Under the pieces are notes generated by a model. That model saw only the letters and a list, made by a program, of their open reading frames with translations, was not told the origin of the DNA and did no database searches. This document shows positions 23,423 to 31,875 of a stretch of DNA of 64,000 bases, piece after piece. The first letter of the stretch is position 1; every line of letters starts with the position of its first letter. The position numbers and the translations under genes were made by a program. This stretch comes from Prevotella sp. E13-17 (GTDB taxonomy: Bacteria > Bacteroidota > Bacteroidia > Bacteroidales > Bacteroidaceae): contig NZ_CP091787.1 in assembly GCF_022024035.1 (NCBI RefSeq), positions 1 to 64,000 on the forward strand, in the 5' to 3' direction.

Positions 23423-26400
23423 ATGAATATGTGTTGGTTGCGCTACATGGGGCTGCTGTTGCTCCTGATATGTAGTGGTTTAAAAGCTTCGGAATATCAA
23501 TTCAGACATTACGACACCAACAACGGGTTGTCGCAGAACTCGGTGATGTCTATCATTCAAGACAGCATGGGTTTTATGTGGTTTGGCACCAACGATGGCA
23601 TGAACCGCTTTGACGGTCGTTCGTTTAAGGTCTATCATAAGGGTAGTGGCGCTAACCAGTTGGGTAGCGACCGTATTGGTGTGATGTATGAAGCACCCAA
23701 CCACGAGTTGTGGGTGGGTACGGATCACGGTATCTATATCTATTCGCCAACGACCGATTCCTTTCGCAGGTTTACCACAAAGACTGCTATTGGCGAGAGC
23801 ATTGAGCGTCAGGTCAACGTGATTACGGGCGATGCGCACCGTGTGCTGATAGGCTGTAATAACGAGGGTGTGTATATCTATGACTTACAGCATGGACAGT
23901 TGGTGCATCATAAGCTGGAGGGCTATCCGGCTGTGTCGAGCATGTATGTGGACAGCGAACAGACCATCTGGATAGGCTTCTATGAGAGTGGCCTCTCGTT
24001 TACACGCAATCTGTTTAAGACGATAGTGAGCTTCACGGGGGCTAATGGACGTAATATCATGGAGCACCAGACGATCATGGGAATGACCTCTACTGAGCAG
24101 GGACGTTTCTTTATCTGCTCGTCGGCATCGGGACTGTCTGAACTGAACATCCCCGAGAAGCAGCTGAAACCACTCATCTCTTCTCTTGACGGAAAGGAAC
24201 TTTATGCCAGAGACCTTATCAAGAGCGATGACCAACTGCTCATGGCTACAGAGAGTGGGCTGTTTGCCTACAATATGAGCAGCAACACTTATACGCACTA
24301 TAAATATGAAGCCACCAATCCTTTCTCTCTGTCGGACAACTCGTTGCAGAAGGTGTTCAGAGACAAGGATGGAGGTATCTGGGTGGGTTCTTATTTCGGT
24401 GGCGTGTGCTATGCACCACGTATGGCGTATGCTTTCAACAACTATATGCCGCGCGTCGATGTGGCAGGCTCACTGCATGGCAGGCGAGTGGGACAGATGG
24501 TTGAGGCTGCCAACGGACATATTCTGGTGGCCACCGAGGATGGCGGACTGAACCGACTGGACCCTGCGACAGGACGCTTTGAACACCTGGCAGCCAGTGT
24601 GGCCTTCCCCAATGTGCAGAGCCTGTGTCTGGTGGGCAACGAGGTGTGGGCAGGCACACTGAACAACGGTTTGAAGGTGATGGACGTCAACACCGGGCGC
24701 TTGTTGCGCAGCTATGAGTCGAGCAGTGAAGACGGACAGTTGCACGACAACTTCATCCTGACGCTAGAGAAGGCCAGGCAGAGCAACAACGTCTATGTAG
24801 GAACGCTGGGCGGCGTGTATTGCTACGACCCGGCACAGGACAGATTCAACCACCTCAAGGAGTTGCCGCAGCAGATTGTGAAAGACATTATGGAGGACAG
24901 ACGACACAACCTGTGGGTGGCTATCTATGATTGTGGCGTGTTTCTGCGCAAAGCAGGTAGCAAGCAGTGGCAACATTTCCGTGAGGCAGATGGCACGCTG
25001 GCCAGCAATAATGTGGTGGGCCTCTGCGAGACATCGCATGGCGATATATGGGTTTATACCGACTGTAACGGTGCCAGCCTGTATGACAAGAAGAAACGCC
25101 GCTTTGAGCACGTGCCCATACCCAGCTTCTGTTCGCAGCGCGTGGTGCAGAGCATGGTGGAAGACAGGATGGGACAGCTATGGCTGACCACCAACGAAGG
25201 ACTGATGTGCTACAACCCCGACGACCGTTCTACCCGCATCTATTCCACCGCTAACGGTCTGCTGGATAACAATTTCAGCAGCAACTCTTCGCTGTGCAGC
25301 TCTAAGGGACAAATCTATCTGGGATGCCAGTCGGGCTTGGTGGCCTTCTCGCCCGAGAGTTTCCTGGGGGTGGCTTCGGCCCCGGTCATCATTGCCACAG
25401 AGCTGATGTTGCAGGGAAGCGTGGTGGACAACTTTACGCCAGAGTCTCCACTGACAGAGAGCATCACCGTGACACGTGAACTGACGCTGAACCACAATCA
25501 AAACGCATTCTCGCTGAAGATATCGGTGCTGTCCTATCGCGATGCACACATGCGGCAGATAGCCTATTACCTGGAGGGTTTCGATCATGAATGGCAAAAC
25601 CTGTATAGTGATAACTATATCAGATACACCAACCTGCCGCCAGGTAATTATGTGTTGCACGTGCAGGACATGTCGAACATCGGTAAGACCGCAGAGCCCT
25701 ATACGTTGCGCATCACCGTACTGCGCCCTTGGTATCAACGCTGGTGGGCATGGCTGCTCTATCTGTTGCTGATGACAGGTGTCGGTCTGGTGGTCTATCG
25801 TTATCTCAAAGAGCGTTCGCGCATGAACAGGCAACTGGCCATGGAGAAATTTGAGCACGAGAAGCAGCAGGAGCTATACCAGAGCAAGATCAGCTTCTTC
25901 ACCAATGTGGCTCATGAGATACGTACGCCGCTGACACTGATAAAGGGGCCACTGACGGATATACTGCAGAAAGATATTCGTGATGATGAAGACCGCGAGA
26001 ATCTGAACATCATGGACCAGAACGTGACGCGATTGCTGGATCTGACTAACCAGTTGTTGGACTTTCGTAAGATTGAACGCGACGGACTGCGACTGAACTT
26101 CCAGCATTGTAACATCGGACAGATCGTGAATGATGTGTATAAGCGCTTCGGACCACTGATGCAGCAGCGTGGCATTGAGGGAAACATCGTGCTGCCTGAA
26201 ACACCACTGATGGCATGGGTGGACCGTGAAGCACTGACCAAGATCGTGAGCAACTTGCTGACCAACGCCACGAAGTACTGTGAGCATCAAGTCAGCGTGG
26301 AGGTGAAAGCCAGCGAAGAACAGGTGGAGATCATCACACGCAATGACGGACGGCTGATCGATGCTCAGCTGCGACAACAGATCTTCAAGCCGTTCTATCG

Positions 26401-27394
26401 TGCAGACAATGCCGAGGCCAAGACGGGTACAGGCATTGGTCTGGCATTGGCTCGCTCTTTGGCCGAGTTGCACGGAGGCAACCTGGAGATCATAGACGAT
26501 GCCGCACTCAACGTGTTCCGACTGCTGCTGCCCATAGAGCAACAAGACCATGTGATGAGGCTGGACGAAGAAGTGGTTGTCGCCGACACGGAAATAGTGG
26601 AAACGGACGAGCAGTCCGACCGCAATCAACTGCCAACGGTATTGATAGTAGAGGATAATGCTGCCTTGCTGGCTCATGAGAAGAACCACCTGCAACGCCA
26701 TTATCGTGTGCTGACAGCCATCAATGGCGAACAGGCACTGAAGGTGCTGACCGATAGTGACGTGGACATCATCGTGTCGGATGTGATGATGGAACCTATG
26801 GATGGCTTCGAACTGTGCCAGTACGTGAAGAGCGACGTGAACTTCAGTCATATACCCGTGATTCTGCTGACGGCCCTGACACTGGACTCAGCAAAGATAC
26901 AAGGTATGGAGAGTGGTGCTGACAGCTACATAGAGAAACCGTTCTCAATGGACTACCTGCTCAGTGTGATTCAGAACCTGCTCCGTTCGCGACAAAGCAT
27001 CAAGCAGGCTTATGCCACTTCGCCATTCCTGCAACAAGACACGGTGTCGATATCGAAGGCCGACGAAGAGTTCATGAAACGACTGGAGAAGGTGATGACT
27101 GCCAACATGACGAATAATGATTTCGACATTAATGCGCTGGCCAGTGAGATGTGTATGAGTCGCACGAACTTAAACAGGAAAATGCGTGGCTTGTTTAACC
27201 TTACACCCAATAATTATATTAAGGTGGAACGACTGAAACGGGCAGCGCTGTTGCTCAAACAAGGCGAGACAAAGATCAATGAGGTGTGCTACATGGTGGG
27301 ATTCAGTTCGCCCAGCTACTTCACGCAGTGCTTCCAAAAACAGTTTGGAATGTTGCCTAAGGAGTTCGTCAACCAGAAAAATGCACGAGAATAG
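23423..27394 (+). CDS. Hybrid two-component system regulator (HTCS) of the mannan PUL
   Basis: A 1323-aa one-protein sensor and regulator. Order: signal/membrane anchor (MGLLLLLICSGLKA); periplasmic propeller repeats (SIIQDSMGFMWFGTNDGMNRFDG, VFRDKDGGIWVGSYFGGV and many alike); Y_Y_Y domain (YYLEGFDHEWQ ... YTNLPPGNYVLHV); membrane helix (WWAWLLYLLLMTGVGLVVY); HisKA with H831 in NVAHEIRTPL; HATPase (NLLTNATKY, GTGIGLALA); receiver with D1120 in IIVSDVMM; and AraC-type HTH at the end. HTCS proteins bind an oligosaccharide in the periplasm and switch on the neighbouring locus, so this one probably controls the genes downstream. Confidence 0.95.
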   Translation: MNMCWLRYMGLLLLLICSGLKASEYQFRHYDTNNGLSQNSVMSIIQDSMGFMWFGTNDGMNRFDGRSFKVYHKGSGANQLGSDRIGVMYEAPNHELWVGTDHGIYIYSPTTDSFRRFTTKTAIGESIERQVNVITGDAHRVLIGCNNEGVYIYDLQHGQLVHHKLEGYPAVSSMYVDSEQTIWIGFYESGLSFTRNLFKTIVSFTGANGRNIMEHQTIMGMTSTEQGRFFICSSASGLSELNIPEKQLKPLISSLDGKELYARDLIKSDDQLLMATESGLFAYNMSSNTYTHYKYEATNPFSLSDNSLQKVFRDKDGGIWVGSYFGGVCYAPRMAYAFNNYMPRVDVAGSLHGRRVGQMVEAANGHILVATEDGGLNRLDPATGRFEHLAASVAFPNVQSLCLVGNEVWAGTLNNGLKVMDVNTGRLLRSYESSSEDGQLHDNFILTLEKARQSNNVYVGTLGGVYCYDPAQDRFNHLKELPQQIVKDIMEDRRHNLWVAIYDCGVFLRKAGSKQWQHFREADGTLASNNVVGLCETSHGDIWVYTDCNGASLYDKKKRRFEHVPIPSFCSQRVVQSMVEDRMGQLWLTTNEGLMCYNPDDRSTRIYSTANGLLDNNFSSNSSLCSSKGQIYLGCQSGLVAFSPESFLGVASAPVIIATELMLQGSVVDNFTPESPLTESITVTRELTLNHNQNAFSLKISVLSYRDAHMRQIAYYLEGFDHEWQNLYSDNYIRYTNLPPGNYVLHVQDMSNIGKTAEPYTLRITVLRPWYQRWWAWLLYLLLMTGVGLVVYRYLKERSRMNRQLAMEKFEHEKQQELYQSKISFFTNVAHEIRTPLTLIKGPLTDILQKDIRDDEDRENLNIMDQNVTRLLDLTNQLLDFRKIERDGLRLNFQHCNIGQIVNDVYKRFGPLMQQRGIEGNIVLPETPLMAWVDREALTKIVSNLLTNATKYCEHQVSVEVKASEEQVEIITRNDGRLIDAQLRQQIFKPFYRADNAEAKTGTGIGLALARSLAELHGGNLEIIDDAALNVFRLLLPIEQQDHVMRLDEEVVVADTEIVETDEQSDRNQLPTVLIVEDNAALLAHEKNHLQRHYRVLTAINGEQALKVLTDSDVDIIVSDVMMEPMDGFELCQYVKSDVNFSHIPVILLTALTLDSAKIQGMESGADSYIEKPFSMDYLLSVIQNLLRSRQSIKQAYATSPFLQQDTVSISKADEEFMKRLEKVMTANMTNNDFDINALASEMCMSRTNLNRKMRGLFNLTPNNYIKVERLKRAALLLKQGETKINEVCYMVGFSSPSYFTQCFQKQFGMLPKEFVNQKNARE

Positions 27395-27458
27395 TGCGAT
27401 TGGTTCTTTTTTGATGCTTTTGTGTTCTTTTTTTATAGTCGATAATTGGAATAGTACG

Positions 27459-27466
27459 TACTTTTG
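27459..27466 (+). promoter_or_regulatory. -7 element ahead of the PUL genes
   Basis: TACTTTTG 50 nt upstream of the ATG at 27517. No TTTG at -33, as expected if an activator such as the HTCS is needed (inference). Confidence 0.45.
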
Positions 27467-27516
27467 CAGCGTGTTCAATTTACCAATTTATTTAGTAACC
27501 TAAAAACAAAAACATT

Positions 27517-28248
27517 ATGCAAAAAGTTTACTTTTCAAGTGTACGCAGAATGGTAGCCGCAATGGCTCTCTGCGTGGTGGCTATGAGTGCACAGGCTACT
27601 CCCTACAAAAACATTCATGTGCAGCTGGTGGCTAACGAGACAGGACGCGGTGTGGTCTATATGAAGACAGAAGACCCATCCAACCAGCAGACCCGAAAGG
27701 CTGAGTCGATCACGCTGAAGGCTACGATTGGCGAGAACGGCAACGACCTGACTCGTGAGGAAGGTGATCCGCTGCGCGGATTCTATCAGGTGGGACTTTT
27801 CGGAGAACCAGAGGACGGCTACGTGCTGGCTGGCTTCAGTCTTGTGAAGAAGGCAGACAACGAGTACACAAAGGCCGACCTGCTTGTGGCCCCCACAACC
27901 GATAGTAATGGATGGACAGACCCTTACGTTGCCGATGGTGGACTGGTGTTCAATGCTAACTGCCCGCGTGATGTCGATGCCCAGACAGATGAAAATGCTG
28001 GATATACTTCTGATATGGCGCGTGAGGATGCGCGAGCCAAGGATAACTGGAACGTAGAGCCAGACCATGTGGTCTATGCGGTGTTCTTGCCAGAGGGCAC
28101 TGTGCTGCCTGATGGTGACAATCCTGACAAGATCAACAACGTGGTGCGTCAGACTTCTAAGGCGCAGGTATTCACGCTCAGTGGTCAGAAAGTCAGCGCC
28201 ATGCGCAAAGGTATCTATATATTCAATGGAAAGAAGATCATAAGATAA
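27517..28248 (+). CDS. Secreted protein of unknown function with C-terminal sorting-type tail
   Basis: A 243-aa exported protein: signal peptide (AAMALCVVAMSAQA), a polar beta-rich body (VQLVANETGRGVVYMKTED ... GFYQVGLFGEPEDGYVLAGF), and a tail VFTLSGQKVSAMRKGIYIF followed by NGKKIIR. That tail type is very common on secreted Prevotella proteins and resembles a type IX secretion signal, which is inference. No enzyme motif is seen. It is the first gene after the sensor, and the next gene starts directly at its stop, so it belongs to the PUL transcript. A surface or periplasmic glycan-related role is possible. Confidence 0.6.
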   Translation: MQKVYFSSVRRMVAAMALCVVAMSAQATPYKNIHVQLVANETGRGVVYMKTEDPSNQQTRKAESITLKATIGENGNDLTREEGDPLRGFYQVGLFGEPEDGYVLAGFSLVKKADNEYTKADLLVAPTTDSNGWTDPYVADGGLVFNANCPRDVDAQTDENAGYTSDMAREDARAKDNWNVEPDHVVYAVFLPEGTVLPDGDNPDKINNVVRQTSKAQVFTLSGQKVSAMRKGIYIFNGKKIIR

Positions 28249-29451
28249 ATGTTTTTAAGGAAGGTTTTTATTCGGCTCATCGTTGTGGCAACGGTCTTAT
28301 GGCTGTTGCCCGCGATGGGCTTTTCTCAAACCGACGAGGATGGGCTGGCCACTGATATCAAGACATCGCTACTCAGTGTGGCTCCCGGCTATACCATCTA
28401 TACGGCACATGGTCATTGCGCCTTGCGTCTGCAATGTCCGTCGGCAGGATTAGATCTTTCTTTCACTTATGGACTCGATGATACGGCAGGTAATCGGCTG
28501 GCATTCTTTACCGGTGATGCCATGGGGGAATACTCTGTTGCGCATACCAGTGATTATCTGCAAGACTACATCAACGAGGGGCGACAGGTGGTGGAGTATG
28601 AGTTGAACCTCAGTCTGCAACAGAAGAGACGACTGTGGGAACTGCTTGATAACGAGCTGGCACGTGGTGCCTTTCGTCAATATAACTACCTGACGACCAA
28701 CTGCGCCAGCATGTGCGCTTATGCCGTGACCAGTGCATTGCAGAACGATACAAAGCTGGTGTATGATTCTATCTCGCCGATACTGAATGGTACCTATCGC
28801 AACTTTGTGCATCACATCTCTAAAGACCGCCCATGGGTGGACTTCTTTTGGAACACTCTCTTGGGGGCCGAGGGCGACAAAGTGGGACAAAAAGGGCAAA
28901 AGTATTCGCCATCGCTACTCGTGGAGACATGGCAGCATGCGTCTGTTGTGGATACGATGGGCAGCCGACGCCCGTTGCTGTTAGAGAACAACGGGCATGT
29001 GCTGATAGCTGGCAATGACGGTCATGACACAGGGTGGTTTACGCCGACCCGGTGTTTCATCATCGTGCTGCTATTGATGGTGGCGCTCACCATAGCCGAG
29101 CAACAAGGACGTTTGCGCAAACTGACAATAGCAGTCGATGGGTTACTGCTACTGTCGCAGGCGGTGATAGGACTGGCCTTGTGCTACACCACATTCTGTT
29201 CTTCGCTTGACGGAACATCGGGTAATTGGTATGTGTTGGTGTTCAACCCGTTGCCGTTATTGTTATGGCTCGTTCTTCACCAGTGGTCGGGATTCCGTCA
29301 CTTGGTATTAGGCTATTTCTTATTATTGATTGTATTCATATTGCTCACGCCTTTTGTTTCTCAGATTGACACTTCTCATGGTTTAGTCGTAATGATACTG
29401 GCAGTAAGATGTCTGTCGAATGCTAAGAGGAAGAAGACTGTTAACGGATAA
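28249..29451 (+). CDS. DUF4105 (Lnb N-terminal-like) integral membrane protein
   Basis: A 400-aa membrane protein. After a signal/anchor helix the periplasmic part shows the DUF4105 pattern: VAPGYTIYTAHGHCALRLQ, LDLSFTYGLDD, DYLQDYINEGRQVVEYELNL, NYLTTNCASMCAYAV. About four hydrophobic helices follow (CFIIVLLLMVALTI, LLLLSQAVIGLALCY, and others). From memory, DUF4105 was renamed after Lnb, a Bacteroides lipoprotein N-acyltransferase, with His and Cys in GH.A and NC.S as likely active residues; both are present here. The ATG directly follows the previous stop. Its place in a glycan locus may mean a modified lipoprotein-processing role or an unrelated activity. Confidence 0.68.
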   Translation: MFLRKVFIRLIVVATVLWLLPAMGFSQTDEDGLATDIKTSLLSVAPGYTIYTAHGHCALRLQCPSAGLDLSFTYGLDDTAGNRLAFFTGDAMGEYSVAHTSDYLQDYINEGRQVVEYELNLSLQQKRRLWELLDNELARGAFRQYNYLTTNCASMCAYAVTSALQNDTKLVYDSISPILNGTYRNFVHHISKDRPWVDFFWNTLLGAEGDKVGQKGQKYSPSLLVETWQHASVVDTMGSRRPLLLENNGHVLIAGNDGHDTGWFTPTRCFIIVLLLMVALTIAEQQGRLRKLTIAVDGLLLLSQAVIGLALCYTTFCSSLDGTSGNWYVLVFNPLPLLLWLVLHQWSGFRHLVLGYFLLLIVFILLTPFVSQIDTSHGLVVMILAVRCLSNAKRKKTVNG

Positions 29452-29457
29452 TTAACT

Positions 29458-31857
29458 ATGATGACACGACTATTAAAAATCTTACTGTGTTCTACGTTTG
29501 TTTTGACTGTTGAGGCGCAGCCCAGAAACTTCTTTGTAGATGGCTTTCATGGCGGACTTTACGGTCACTATCCTCTGGACACCTACACGCAGTTTATGGT
29601 AGATCAGTTAGAACGGCATCCCGACTGGTGTATTGGTTTGGAGATAGAACCCGAGACATGGGACACCGTGGCGGTGCGCACTCCCGAAGCCTACCGTCTG
29701 TTTCAGAAGAAAATGTTGAGTTCGCAGGTTGAGGTGACCAATCCTACCTATGCGCAGCCCTATCTATATAATATCAATGGTGAGAGCATCATTCGCCAGT
29801 TTCAGTATGGCATGCAGAAGTTGCGCAGCCATTTTCCCGGTATCACGTTTAATACCTACAGCAGTGAAGAGCCTTGTTTCACAAGTCAGTTGCCACAGCT
29901 GCTGAGACTGTTGGGCTTTAAGTATATGGTGCTGAAGTGTCCCGACACCTGTTGGGGTGGTTATACGGAAGCACATGGCGGTCAGCTGGTGAATCTTGTG
30001 GGCCCAGACGGTAGCAAGATGATAGCTGTGCCACGCTATGCCTGCGAGAAACTGCAGGAAGGGTCGGTGTGGCAGACCATTGGTTGGACTAACTCTGACG
30101 AATATATCCAAATATGTGAGAAGGCAGGCATCCAGAATCCTGTGGGCATGTGCTATCAGGATGCCGGTTGGAACTATGGCCCCTGGTTGCGAGACCGCAA
30201 GGGAAAGACGCAGTATGTGAGATGGACGGACTATATAGACCGTTACACCCAGAAGAAGAATGTGGAGGAATGGCGGTGGACTCAAGAGGATGTCCATCCA
30301 GGGCTGATGTGGGGCTCACAGGTGATGCAACGCATAGGCCGACAGGTGCGCCAGGCTGAGAACATGCTGGTGCAGGCCGAGAAACTCAGTGTGCTGACGG
30401 GCTACCACATAGACCAGCCACTGTTGGACGAGGCGTGGCGCACACTGATGCTGGCGCAGCACCACGACTCGTGGATTGTGCCTTATAACATGTTGAAAAG
30501 CTATGGCACATGGGCAGACGCTATCCACATGTGGACCGACAGTACCGTGGCGACAGCTTGCAGGATGATGAATGATGCTAAGGTCGTTGGCAACGGTGAT
30601 GGACCTTACGTCACGTTTTACAATACAACGGCTCATCGCCGACAAGAGGTGGCTAGTACAGAAGACGGCCGACTGCTATGGGTCGATGTGCCTGCGTTTG
30701 GACAGGTGACATGTAGGGTCGATACGGCCATTATACCACAGGCACGTACGGACAGATGGCATGGTGAGACTACGGCTGTCTTGGAAAACGACCAATATCG
30801 ATTGACGTTCGACCTGAAGCGAGGGGGCGTTATCAGCAGTTGGATAGATAAACAGCAAGGCGGACGAGAACTGGTTAGTCAGGTTGACACGCCATGTTTT
30901 GGTGAGCTGAAAGGCTATTTCGAGAATTGCGGGGGCATACGTTCCTCTACAGAGAACGTGGCGACGGCAACATGTTTGGCAGACCACCCACTGAAACAGC
31001 AGATCCGTATAGACGGCATGGTGGCAGGTGTCCCTTTCTCGCATACCGTCACATTGATACCGGGACAGCGCCGCGTGGACTGTCAACTGGCAATCCACTG
31101 GACGGAAGACACCTCCGTGGGTGATCCCTTCCGCTATCGCAGTAATGCCAATCGCACACCTTATTACGATACACGCTACATGTTGCGATTGCTCTTTCCT
31201 GTAGCCCTGCAGCAACCCCGGTTGAGCAAGGATGCACCATTTGATGTCTGCGAGAGCAGGTTGGAAGACACTTTCTTCAACCGATGGGACAGCATCAAAC
31301 ACAATGTGGTGCTGAACTGGGTGGACCTCAGTGAAGGAAAAAAAGGACATGGCTTTGCTGTGTTGACAGACCATACCACCAGCTACTCTTATGGTGCAGA
31401 CGAGCCTCTGGCGCTGACCGTACAGTATGCGGGCGATGGACTATGGTGGCGACGCTACCCTATAGATGGTGAGTCGATGATGAACTATGCACTGATACCT
31501 CATCAAGGAAAATGGGACCAGGCAGGACTGTCACAGATGGTGGCAGATTGGCACAACCCATTGGTTGCCTCGGCATGTCATGCTCAGCAGCAAGCGGCAC
31601 GTCAGATGCTTTCTGCCACTTGTCAGCTCAGTGCAGCCATGATGCAGGCTGATGGTGCCGTCATGCTGAGGCTTTTCAATGCTGACGGGACCACAGGACG
31701 CGAACAACTGAAACTGGGTTTCCCCGTGAAAGATATTGTTGAGGTTGACCTCAACGGAAGGCCGTTAGCTCACTATCAACCTGATGCGAAGGGTACCGTC
31801 AGCATGAAGATGCCACGTTTCGCCATTAAGACACTGAAAGTATATCCGATAAGATAA
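29458..31857 (+). CDS. GH38-like alpha-mannosidase, divergent
   Basis: A 799-aa secreted enzyme (signal peptide ending VEAQ). The overall pattern is GH38: an N-terminal barrel (DGFHGGLYGHYPLDTYTQFM, LEIEPETWDTV), LGFKYMVLKCPDTCWGG, the helical mid domain with LAQHHDSW, and a C-terminal beta domain. The usual N-terminal HxDxGW zinc motif is not present in that form, and the nucleophile motif (D-P-F-G type) corresponds to SSEEPCFTS. So it belongs to a divergent branch, and metal use and linkage preference are uncertain. It stands first among the mannose-directed enzymes and presumably removes alpha-mannose from oligosaccharides. Confidence 0.75.
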   Translation: MMTRLLKILLCSTFVLTVEAQPRNFFVDGFHGGLYGHYPLDTYTQFMVDQLERHPDWCIGLEIEPETWDTVAVRTPEAYRLFQKKMLSSQVEVTNPTYAQPYLYNINGESIIRQFQYGMQKLRSHFPGITFNTYSSEEPCFTSQLPQLLRLLGFKYMVLKCPDTCWGGYTEAHGGQLVNLVGPDGSKMIAVPRYACEKLQEGSVWQTIGWTNSDEYIQICEKAGIQNPVGMCYQDAGWNYGPWLRDRKGKTQYVRWTDYIDRYTQKKNVEEWRWTQEDVHPGLMWGSQVMQRIGRQVRQAENMLVQAEKLSVLTGYHIDQPLLDEAWRTLMLAQHHDSWIVPYNMLKSYGTWADAIHMWTDSTVATACRMMNDAKVVGNGDGPYVTFYNTTAHRRQEVASTEDGRLLWVDVPAFGQVTCRVDTAIIPQARTDRWHGETTAVLENDQYRLTFDLKRGGVISSWIDKQQGGRELVSQVDTPCFGELKGYFENCGGIRSSTENVATATCLADHPLKQQIRIDGMVAGVPFSHTVTLIPGQRRVDCQLAIHWTEDTSVGDPFRYRSNANRTPYYDTRYMLRLLFPVALQQPRLSKDAPFDVCESRLEDTFFNRWDSIKHNVVLNWVDLSEGKKGHGFAVLTDHTTSYSYGADEPLALTVQYAGDGLWWRRYPIDGESMMNYALIPHQGKWDQAGLSQMVADWHNPLVASACHAQQQAARQMLSATCQLSAAMMQADGAVMLRLFNADGTTGREQLKLGFPVKDIVEVDLNGRPLAHYQPDAKGTVSMKMPRFAIKTLKVYPIR

Positions 31858-31875
31858 AATCCCTATCATACAGTT

